Part shown: in pieces, positions 7,272-12,477 of the stretch
How the letters are laid out: each line of letters starts with the position of its first letter
Position numbering within the stretch: the stretch's first letter is position 1
Source of the DNA: Alphaproteobacteria bacterium
GTDB lineage: Bacteria > Pseudomonadota > Alphaproteobacteria > Micavibrionales > UBA2020
Assembly: GCA_029266795.1 (NCBI GenBank)
Contig: JAQSWE010000044.1
Location: forward strand, 1-12,477
Length of the DNA: 12,477 bases
Direction of reading: 5' to 3'
Translations under genes and position numbers: made by a program
The notes under the pieces: generated by a model
What the model saw: only the letters and a program-made list of their open reading frames with translations
Databases searched by the model: none
What the model was told of the DNA's origin: nothing

Positions 7272-8024
7272 TTATTTCTTCAGCGCCGCGAGGATTTCCT
7301 GCAGCAGCCGGGTATGTTCCCGCTGATGGCCCAAGGATTCCTCGACCATTTTCAATCCGCGCTGCTGTTCATCCAGCGCTTTGGCATGGTTGTCCCAGAC
7401 GCGCTTGTTCTGGCTTTTGGCAAAAATCAATACGACAGAAATCACGAGCACGAAAATGCCGATCGGCAGCAGGTTCTTGCCGTAGACGGCCCAGAAACCG
7501 GGCGTCGCGCCTTGCGTCGCCGCCGTTTTCTCGACCGCATATTTGTCGAAGTCGGCAAGGTTGTCATTCCAGGCGGAGCCGGCGAACCATGTGCCTTTTT
7601 TCATGTTGAAATAGTAATTCAGCTCTGACGTCCAGGCCGCGTAGCTGCGCGCATATTTCTTGAAGAAATCGTCATTCGCATCGGGCAGGTCGAGTTCGAT
7701 GATGCCGCGATAAAGGTTCTCGTAATACTGATCGTCGTATTTGGTCACGACGGCGTTCAGCAGCACCAGTTTTCCGGCATAGGGAAAAAACTTCGTTTCG
7801 AAGGCATATTCGCCCTCGGCCGTTTTCTCGAACTTCACGACCTGCGGGTCGCTTTTCATCTGCTGCTCGAAAAACGCGACGAGCGATTCACGCGTCGGGG
7901 TTTTCAATTCTTCCTTCGCAGGCGCGCGCACGGCGATCTTGGCGGAGGCTTCGGGAGAGGCAATGGCGGGCGCGGCAGAGAAAGCCAGCAATGCGAAGCA
8001 AAGGGCGGCGAAAATACGGGTCAT
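7272..8024 (-). CDS. Unknown exported protein with C-terminal membrane anchor and coiled coil
   Basis: I do not recognise this family. The 250 residues start with a clear signal peptide (MTRIFAALCFALLAFSAAPAIAS, cleavage near 22-23). A soluble region of about 160 residues follows, with many aromatic residues (KFFPYAGKLVLLN, YDDQYYENLYRGIIEL, WTSELNYYFNMKKGTWF). A strong transmembrane helix is at about 184-202 (LLPIGIFVLVISVVLIFA), then a charged C-terminal segment (208-248) predicted helical and possibly coiled coil (RGLKMVEESLGHQREHTRLLQEIL). Topology would put the middle domain in the periplasm and the helical tail in the cytoplasm. It is the last gene of the ribF-lspA-bamF-like unit, 13 bases after the lipoprotein gene. 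A role in envelope biogenesis is inferred only from that. Its stop abuts the miaA stop. Confidence 0.8.
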   Translation of the reverse strand: MTRIFAALCFALLAFSAAPAIASPEASAKIAVRAPAKEELKTPTRESLVAFFEQQMKSDPQVVKFEKTAEGEYAFETKFFPYAGKLVLLNAVVTKYDDQYYENLYRGIIELDLPDANDDFFKKYARSYAAWTSELNYYFNMKKGTWFAGSAWNDNLADFDKYAVEKTAATQGATPGFWAVYGKNLLPIGIFVLVISVVLIFAKSQNKRVWDNHAKALDEQQRGLKMVEESLGHQREHTRLLQEILAALKK

Positions 8025-8037
8025 GAAAATTTCCTGA

Positions 8038-8577
8038 TTAGAACAGCTTGTCCATCGTGCTTTGTTTTTTCTCGATCACCGGCACCTGGCCTTCGTTCAC
8101 GGGCTTGCCCGTGGCTTCGTTGTTTTCGAGGCGCTGTTTTTCCTGCTTGGCGTCGACGACGGAAGACGGCGCTTCGCCGGGCTTGTCGGACCAGAAGATC
8201 AGCTTGTCGACCAGTTTGCGGTTTTCAAGCTCGATCACGCCGTTCTCGCGGTTGATCGCGGTGCGCACGGAAGGATCTGCGTTTTCCGCGCCCATTTTTT
8301 GCAGCAGCGCGTCTTCGGCGCTGCCCTTTTGCGCGGTCACGGTGTTGTCGCCCATCAACGCGGCTTTCGCCTGGTTGGAGGCCTCCGACGCAGGGGGCAG
8401 CGAATCCGGCGACGGCGCGCGCAGGTCGTAATCGGGGGGCATCGTCAGCGGCGCGCGCTTGACCACCATGAATTCGTCGGGCGAGGCGCGGCCCATGCCG
8501 ATCTGCTTTTTCACGTCTGAGCAGGCGCCGAGCGTGGCCGCCAAGGCAACAGCGAGGATAAGGCTGGATTTACGCAT
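8038..8577 (-). CDS. DUF3035 / BamF-like outer-membrane lipoprotein
   Basis: The 179-residue lipoprotein has signal-peptide residues 1-18 ending in the lipobox L16-G-A-C19. Ser at +2 predicts transfer to the outer membrane. The mature N-terminus carries the motif GRASPDEFMVVKRAPLTMPP, then YDLRAPSP. It matches the alphaproteobacterial DUF3035 family, described in Caulobacter as BamF, a BAM-complex lipoprotein whose motif resembles part of BamC. The rest is polar, low in aromatics and probably flexible, ending KKQSTMDKLF. AAGGA lies upstream of the ATG. The start overlaps the end of lspA by eight bases, so the two are translationally coupled. The pairing is functionally apt, since LspA cleaves prolipoproteins. 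BAM membership here is homology inference. Confidence 0.82.
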   Translation of the reverse strand: MRKSSLILAVALAATLGACSDVKKQIGMGRASPDEFMVVKRAPLTMPPDYDLRAPSPDSLPPASEASNQAKAALMGDNTVTAQKGSAEDALLQKMGAENADPSVRTAINRENGVIELENRKLVDKLIFWSDKPGEAPSSVVDAKQEKQRLENNEATGKPVNEGQVPVIEKKQSTMDKLF

Positions 8578-9163
8578 TTTTAGGATCCTTTTTGCTGCCG
8601 CTTTTGTCGAAGATCGTATCGAGAATAAGGAAGATCGCGCCGATCACGACGCAGGCATCGGCTATATTATAGGCCGGCCAGTGCCTGTCGCCCAGATGCA
8701 TGTCGATAAAATCGGCGACCGCGCCGAAGCGCACCCGGTCGATCACGTTGCCGATCGCCCCGCCGATAATGAGCGGCAGCGCAAAGAAAAGCATTTTCGT
8801 GCGCGCCAGCACCAGCCAGATCAACAGGCCGAGGGAGATCAGCATGGACAGCGCGATGAAGAGGAGCGGTGTTTTTCCCGCGCCAGCGCCGAACATGCCG
8901 AAGCTGATGCCGCGGTTCCAGACCATGGTGAAGTTGAGCCAGTCGTTGAAGACGACCTGTTTGTACTCTTCCTGCTGGTCGGAGAAATATTCGACCATGT
9001 CGCGCGTCGTGAACCATGTCCAGAAATCGGGATTTTCGGATTTCACGCGCAGCATCGATTCCATGACGAACCATTTCGACGCCTGATCGAGCCCGATCAC
9101 GACGAGGATCAGGAAGAAGGCGACGATGAAATAACGGCCGGGCCGGATGACTTGTTCAGACAT
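8570..9163 (-). CDS. lspA: Lipoprotein signal peptidase (signal peptidase II)
   Basis: Inner-membrane aspartyl protease that removes the signal peptide from diacylglyceryl-modified prolipoproteins. The 197 residues show four hydrophobic helices (about 11-28, 99-119, 123-140, 167-184). Conserved blocks are DQASKW (26-31), VWNRGISFGMF (81-91), GGAIGNVIDR (134-143), the first catalytic Asp in GAVADFID (D151) and the second in YNIADACVVIG (D169). The 18-residue spacing between the Asp residues matches the family. The protein is about 30 residues longer than typical. The excess is a charged, aromatic periplasmic insertion at about 42-72, between the first helix and NRGISFG. The ribosome-binding site is weak. 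It lies 20 bases after ribF and overlaps the lipoprotein gene. Confidence 0.96.
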   Translation of the reverse strand: MSEQVIRPGRYFIVAFFLILVVIGLDQASKWFVMESMLRVKSENPDFWTWFTTRDMVEYFSDQQEEYKQVVFNDWLNFTMVWNRGISFGMFGAGAGKTPLLFIALSMLISLGLLIWLVLARTKMLFFALPLIIGGAIGNVIDRVRFGAVADFIDMHLGDRHWPAYNIADACVVIGAIFLILDTIFDKSGSKKDPKNA

Positions 9164-9183
9164 GTTCCAAGTGGCTTAATTTG

Positions 9184-10119
9184 TTATAATGACGTGGATT
9201 TGAGCACAGCGGCTGCAGCATGGCAATCCTGTTTGATTTGTGCGGAAAGCGCCTCCAGCCCCTTGAATTCCTGCTCGGGCCGCAGGAATTTCACCGGCTG
9301 GACGCGCAGGTTTTTTCCATAAATTTCGCTATCAAAGTCGAAAATATAGGTCTCGAAAATCGGTTGAGTGATGCGGAACATCGGGCGGATGCCGAAATTC
9401 GCAACGCCCTCGCGCCACACTGTCTCCCCCTCGATAAGCACGCGGACGGCATAGATGCCCAGCGGCAGGCGCAGATAACGCCCTGCCTGCTGGTTGGCGG
9501 TCGGGTATCCCAACTCGCGCCCCCGTTTATCGCCATGTACGACCGGCATGTCGATCTCCCAGCGGCGGCCGAGTAAGGCGGCGGCATCGTCCAGCTTGCC
9601 CGCGCGCAAAAGACCGCGCACGCGGGTCGAGGAATAGGTTTCCTCGCCGTCACAGGTGACAGGGTCGATGGCGGTCACGCCGAAGCCCGCGATGCGGCGC
9701 AGCTGTTCGACATTCCCAGCGCGCCCCCGACCGAAGGCGAAATCGCGCCCGACCATCACGTGCCGCACGCCAAGCTGGTTTTTAAGGACCTTTTCGATGA
9801 AATCCTCTGCCGTCAGCGCGGCGAGCTGGGCATTGAATTCCGCCGCAAAAAGATGCGCCACGCCAAGGCTGCCGAGGATGCGCTGTTTCGCAGGCAGCAG
9901 GGTCAGGCGGAAGGGTTCGGTGTCCGGCTGGAAAAATTCGCGGGGATGCGGCTCGAAGGTCAGGACCGACAGCGGCGCGTTCTGGATGCGCGCGATATCG
10001 GCCGCCTGCCGCAACAGCGCCTGATGGCCCAGATGCAGCCCGTCGAAGTTGCCGATCACGCAGACGGAGCCGCGCGCATCGTCCGGAATTTCTTCGAGGT
10101 TGTTATGTAATTTTATCAT
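9184..10119 (-). CDS. ribF: Bifunctional riboflavin kinase / FMN adenylyltransferase
   Basis: Converts riboflavin to FMN and then FAD. The 311 residues hold an N-terminal nucleotidyltransferase domain with GNFDGLHLGHQ (23-33, HxGH-like motif), LTFEPHPREFF (53-63) and GRDFAFGRGRAGN (124-136). YSSTRVRGLL (162-171) joins it to the C-terminal kinase domain, with GDKRGRELGYPTANQ (196-210), GIYAV (221-225), GVANFGIRPMF (238-248) and the putative general-base Glu in ETYIFDFD (E256). Length is typical. It appears to be the first gene of the minus-strand unit ribF-lspA-bamF-like-unknown. In many proteobacteria ileS lies between ribF and lspA, and here it does not. The ribosome-binding site before ATG 10119 is poor. 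Confidence 0.96.
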   Translation of the reverse strand: MIKLHNNLEEIPDDARGSVCVIGNFDGLHLGHQALLRQAADIARIQNAPLSVLTFEPHPREFFQPDTEPFRLTLLPAKQRILGSLGVAHLFAAEFNAQLAALTAEDFIEKVLKNQLGVRHVMVGRDFAFGRGRAGNVEQLRRIAGFGVTAIDPVTCDGEETYSSTRVRGLLRAGKLDDAAALLGRRWEIDMPVVHGDKRGRELGYPTANQQAGRYLRLPLGIYAVRVLIEGETVWREGVANFGIRPMFRITQPIFETYIFDFDSEIYGKNLRVQPVKFLRPEQEFKGLEALSAQIKQDCHAAAAVLKSTSL

Positions 10120-10146
10120 TGCCGTTATTTTTTAATCCTGCCGCCG

Positions 10147-10152
10147 TATAAT
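10147..10152 (+). promoter_or_regulatory. Perfect TATAAT -10 element upstream of the exported TIMP-like gene
   Basis: TATAAT matches the sigma70 -10 consensus exactly and lies in the 56-bp divergent gap, 24 bases before the ATG at 10176. No good -35 box is found at a 16-18 base spacing (GTTATT is the best position). Its complement ATTATA could serve ribF on the other strand, but no supporting -35 was found there either. Transcription would begin near 10159, leaving a leader of about 17 bases containing AAGGA. Confidence 0.35.
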
Positions 10153-10175
10153 AAAAGAAAAGGAATAAAAACGCC

Positions 10176-10739
10176 ATGCGCCTGCTTGCCGCCTTCGCCC
10201 TGCTCCTGATCTTCTGCGTGCCCGCTTCTGCCGCTCAAAAACGCACCCAGTGCAACTGCATGGCCGAGCCGCTGGAGAAACGCTGGGAAAAATCAGGCGC
10301 GGTTTTCACCGGCACGGTGGCGGAGGCTGTCGAGGTCAAGGAATGGAGCCAGCGCGGCAATGCGGATATGCCGCTGATTGTCACTGTAAAAGTGGATCAG
10401 GGCTACAAGGGTGTGGAAAAGGGGAACACATTCAAGTTTTACAGCAACAAGCAGGTGAACACCTGCATGGGCGCGGATTTTGAAGCGGGTAAATCCTACC
10501 TGTTCTTCGCCTACCAGCGGGCACCGGATGTCTACGAGCGCTGGTCGCTTTATGATTTTCCGTCGGGTACCTATGACGTGGGCGGGTTGTGCGGCGGCAC
10601 GCGCGCGAGCCACGATGCGGCAACGGCGGCGGAGATCGCGGAAATCGAAAAACTGCCGAAGGACGGAAAGTTGCTGACGGCCAAAGAGGGCGTTATCGGG
10701 CTGCCGCCCGAGAAGCCAATGGCGACGACGAAAGAATAA
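10176..10739 (+). CDS. Exported Cys-containing protein, probable TIMP/netrin-like (NTR, OB-fold) domain
   Basis: The 187 residues begin with a Sec signal peptide (hydrophobic 4-18, cleavage near A19/A20). The mature protein starts with a C-x-C pair (C26, C28), then SGAVFTGTVAEAVEV, a strand-like VTVKVDQGYKG, C97 within NTCMGADFEAGKSYLFFAY, and C139 in GGLCGGTRASHDAATAAEI. The order is C-x-C, a (F)xGxV strand, a V-x-x-x-(W/Y)KG motif, Cys before F-x-x-G-x-x-YLxFA, then Cys-x-G-T and a terminal helix. This is the pattern I associate with bacterial proteins of the tissue-inhibitor-of-metalloproteinase/NTR superfamily. Likely disulfides are C26-C97 and C28-C139. The C-terminal 25 residues are Pro/Lys-rich and probably disordered. 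Family membership is from motif memory, and no target is known. Its stop abuts the hemA stop. Confidence 0.72.
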   Translation: MRLLAAFALLLIFCVPASAAQKRTQCNCMAEPLEKRWEKSGAVFTGTVAEAVEVKEWSQRGNADMPLIVTVKVDQGYKGVEKGNTFKFYSNKQVNTCMGADFEAGKSYLFFAYQRAPDVYERWSLYDFPSGTYDVGGLCGGTRASHDAATAAEIAEIEKLPKDGKLLTAKEGVIGLPPEKPMATTKE

Positions 10740-12050
10740 TCAGACGCTTTCCGACGATTTATCGAAGCTGATGATCTGCGCGGAGCGGCGCAAGTTAAGC
10801 CCGGCCCAAACATCCACCAGTGCATCGACCAGCTTCTGCATATCGGCATCCGAATGCAGCGGCGTGGGCGTCAGGCGCAGGCGTTCGGTGCCGCGCGGCA
10901 CGGTCGGGTAGTTGATGGGCTGCACATAGATATTGTGCTTTTGCATCAAATCATCGCTCGCCTTTTTGCACAGGCGCGCATCGCCCACCATCACCGGCAC
11001 GATATGGCTGACGGAGGGCAGGACGGGCAGGCCCGCTTCCAGAAGCATCTTTTTCAGCGTCGCGGCGCGTTCCTGCTGGCGCTCGCGCTCGGCAGCCGAG
11101 GATTTCAGGTGCTGCACGCTGGCGGTCGCGGCTGCCAGCAATGCGGGCGGCAGCGCGGTCGTGAAGATGAAGGACGATGCGTAGGAGCGCACGACATCGA
11201 TGACGGCCTTGGTGCTGGCGATATACCCGCCCATGACGCCGAATGCCTTGCCCAGCGTGCCTTCAATGATATCGATGCGGTCCATCTGGCCGTCGCGCTC
11301 GGCCACGCCCGCGCCGCGCGGACCGTACATGCCGACGGCATGGACTTCGTCGAGATAGGTGAGCGCGCCGTATTTTTCGGCAAGGTCGCAGATTTCCTTG
11401 ATCGGCGAAATGTCGCCATCCATCGAATAGACGGATTCAAACGCGATGATTTTCGGGCGGCAGCGCTCGACCGATTGCAGCAGTTGTTCGAGGTGCTGGA
11501 CATCGTTGTGGCGGAAGATGAATTTCTCGCAGCCCGAACCCTTGATGCCCGCGATCATGGAGGCGTGGTTCAGTTCGTCCGAGAAAATAACGCAATCGGG
11601 CAGCAGCTTGGCGATCGTGCTGATCGCCGCTTCGTTGGAGATATAGCCAGAGGTGAACAGCAGCCCCGCTTCTTTGCCATGCAGGTCCGCGAGTTCGTCT
11701 TCCAGCATCACGTGGTAATGCGTATTGCCCGAAATGTTGCGCGTGCCGCCGGCGCCAGCGCCCGCCGCCTTGGCCGCGTCGCACATCGCGCCGATGACTT
11801 TGGGGTGCTGGCCCATGCCGAGGTAATCGTTGGAGCACCAGATGGTGACTTCGCGCTCGATGCCGTCTTCGCCGCGATAGAGCGCCTGCGGGAAACGTCC
11901 GGCTTGCCGTTCAAGATTCGCGAAAACGCGGTAGCGGCCTTCCTTGTGCAGGTCGGCGATGCGGCCCTGGAAAAAGCTTTCGTAAAAGCCGAGTGCCGTT
12001 GCTTTGGCGGGGGCGATTTCGGCAGATTTAGGAAACTTTGTCAGGGGCAT
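10740..12050 (-). CDS. hemA: 5-aminolevulinate synthase (ALAS)
   Basis: Pyridoxal-phosphate enzyme condensing glycine with succinyl-CoA to 5-aminolevulinate, the first step of tetrapyrrole synthesis in alphaproteobacteria (C4 pathway). From ATG 12050 the protein has 436 residues. Visible motifs are LHKEGRYRVFANLERQAGRFP (34-54), SNDYLGMGQHP, GTRNISGNTHYH (102-113), SDELNHASMI, the cofactor-contact TYLDEVHAVGMYG (231-243), the Schiff-base lysine in EGTLGKAFGVMGGY (K268) and QPINYPTVPRGTERLRLTPTP near the C-terminus. About 25-30 residues precede the usual family start. An in-frame TTG at 12068 with AGGA seven bases upstream would add six more. It does not look heme-regulated; I see no Cys-Pro heme motif. 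Divergent to the sugar kinase and convergent with the TIMP-like gene, it is probably monocistronic. Confidence 0.96.
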   Translation of the reverse strand: MPLTKFPKSAEIAPAKATALGFYESFFQGRIADLHKEGRYRVFANLERQAGRFPQALYRGEDGIEREVTIWCSNDYLGMGQHPKVIGAMCDAAKAAGAGAGGTRNISGNTHYHVMLEDELADLHGKEAGLLFTSGYISNEAAISTIAKLLPDCVIFSDELNHASMIAGIKGSGCEKFIFRHNDVQHLEQLLQSVERCRPKIIAFESVYSMDGDISPIKEICDLAEKYGALTYLDEVHAVGMYGPRGAGVAERDGQMDRIDIIEGTLGKAFGVMGGYIASTKAVIDVVRSYASSFIFTTALPPALLAAATASVQHLKSSAAERERQQERAATLKKMLLEAGLPVLPSVSHIVPVMVGDARLCKKASDDLMQKHNIYVQPINYPTVPRGTERLRLTPTPLHSDADMQKLVDALVDVWAGLNLRRSAQIISFDKSSESV

Positions 12051-12108
12051 GGTCGTTTTCCACTTCAATGTGCTGTCCTAGATTTACACCCATGAAGAGG
12101 CCGCTTCA

Positions 12109-12137
12109 ATGACATTGGTCAAGAAATCGGCTACAAT
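12109..12137 (+). promoter_or_regulatory. Sigma70-type promoter for the PfkB kinase gene
   Basis: ATGACA (12109-12114, five of six to TTGACA) and TACAAT (12132-12137, five of six to TATAAT) are separated by the ideal 17 bases. Transcription would start near 12144, giving a leader of about 64 bases. This is the best promoter match I found in the window. A 14-bp near-palindrome GAAGAGGCCGCTTC (12094-12107, 12 of 14 symmetric) lies immediately upstream. Confidence 0.6.
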
Positions 12138-12143
12138 AAAAAG

Positions 12144-12151
12144 AACCGGTT
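12144..12151. promoter_or_regulatory. AACCGGTT palindrome at the predicted transcription start, candidate operator
   Basis: A perfect 8-bp palindrome with a central CG sits at the predicted +1 of the kinase promoter. This is a usual place for a repressor, and LacI-family operators often have such AACCGGTT-like cores. Sugar-kinase genes are commonly controlled by that family, but no regulator gene is in the window. A further inverted repeat TGGTCT/AGACCA (12152-12157/12174-12179) follows in the leader. Confidence 0.25.
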
Positions 12152-12207
12152 TGGTCTTCTTTCGTAAATCGCTAGACCATTCAATGCATTAACTTTAGGC
12201 TGATGCC

Positions 12208-12477
12208 ATGATTATCGTTTTCGGATCCATGAACATCGACCTCATCATGCCGGTCAGCCATTTTCCCAAGACGGGGGAGACGGTTGCCTGCACCGCCGAT
12301 TACCTGAGTCGCACAGGCGGCAAGGGTGCGAACCAGGCGGTTGCCGCTGTGCGCGCCGGCGCAAAAGTCGCGATGGCCGGCAAAGTGGGCGACGATGCCT
12401 TCGGCCGCCGCTCGGTGAACAACCTGAAGACCCAAGGCGTCTGGACAACCGGCATCGGCATTTCGGAGCGCCCGACG
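12208..12477 (+). CDS. PfkB/ribokinase-family sugar kinase, 5' part (3' end beyond window)
   Basis: Ninety codons are present and the frame is still open at the window edge. The N-terminus VFGSMNIDLIMPVSHFPKTGET matches ribokinase, where the Asn-Ile-Asp segment contacts the sugar. The PfkB signature-type block SRTGGKGANQAVAAVRAGA is at 35-52, followed by MAGKVGDDAFGRRSVNNLKTQGV (56-78). The GGKGANQA stretch fits ribokinase better than fructokinase, adenosine kinase or 2-keto-3-deoxygluconate kinase, but substrate cannot be fixed without the C-terminal half, which carries the anion-hole/catalytic Asp motif. AGG at 12197-12199 lies eight bases before the ATG. It is transcribed divergently from hemA behind its own promoter. 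The likely symbol would be rbsK, withheld because the gene is incomplete. Confidence 0.9.
   Translation, partial: MIIVFGSMNIDLIMPVSHFPKTGETVACTADYLSRTGGKGANQAVAAVRAGAKVAMAGKVGDDAFGRRSVNNLKTQGVWTTGIGISERPT

Noticed and set aside
8459..9322. Plus-strand frame spanning bamF-like and lspA antisense
   Set aside because: Crosses three real minus-strand genes and has no coherent domain or signal sequence.
10854..12095. Open frame of 413 codons on the plus strand opposite hemA
   Set aside because: Composition (many H, R, A, D, G) is that of an antisense shadow, and hemA on the minus strand has every expected ALAS motif.
1..12477. CRISPR array, tRNA, rRNA, insertion sequence or prophage genes
   Set aside because: Read for on both strands; no spaced direct repeats, transposase motifs or structural RNA signatures were seen.

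Overview
The window looks like a housekeeping stretch of an alphaproteobacterial chromosome. The evidence is a single-enzyme 5-aminolevulinate synthase (C4/Shemin pathway), a DUF3035/BamF-like lipoprotein beside lspA, the order mrp / hflK-hflC-DUF2065-degP, GC-rich third codon positions and short intergenic gaps. Genus cannot be read from this. No rRNA, tRNA, CRISPR array, insertion sequence or phage gene is visible, and no gene-free stretch exceeds about 190 bases.

Layout. (1) Positions 1-1180, plus strand: a multi-pass membrane protein of unknown function, then a low-affinity iron permease family gene whose 5' end is out of frame with its body next to a run of eight A's, then an 81-bp triple-hairpin intergenic repeat. 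(2) 1177-2280, minus: mrp, an Fe-S cluster carrier ATPase. (3) 2387-7271, plus: a probable transcription unit hflK-hflC-DUF2065, a perfect 20-bp palindrome, then degP-miaA. HflK/HflC form the membrane complex that modulates FtsH. DegP is the periplasmic protease/chaperone. MiaA modifies A37 of tRNAs. (4) 7272-10119, minus: a tight operon ribF-lspA-bamF-like-unknown secreted/membrane protein. LspA is the signal peptidase that would mature the lipoprotein encoded right after it. (5) 10176-10739, plus: a small exported protein with a C-x-C N-terminus that resembles the TIMP/netrin (OB) fold. (6) 10740-12050, minus: hemA (ALAS). (7) 12208-12477, plus: the 5' part of a PfkB/ribokinase-family sugar kinase, cut by the window end, behind a good sigma70-type promoter with a palindrome at its predicted start site.

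The main theme is envelope quality control and biogenesis (HflKC, DegP, LspA, BamF-like) mixed with cofactor and tRNA metabolism (Mrp, RibF, HemA, MiaA). I did not find a convincing undescribed system. The points most worth a second look are the apparent poly-A frameshift in the iron permease gene, the TIMP-like exported protein, the unknown fourth gene of the ribF-lspA operon, and two convergent gene pairs that abut with zero spacing.
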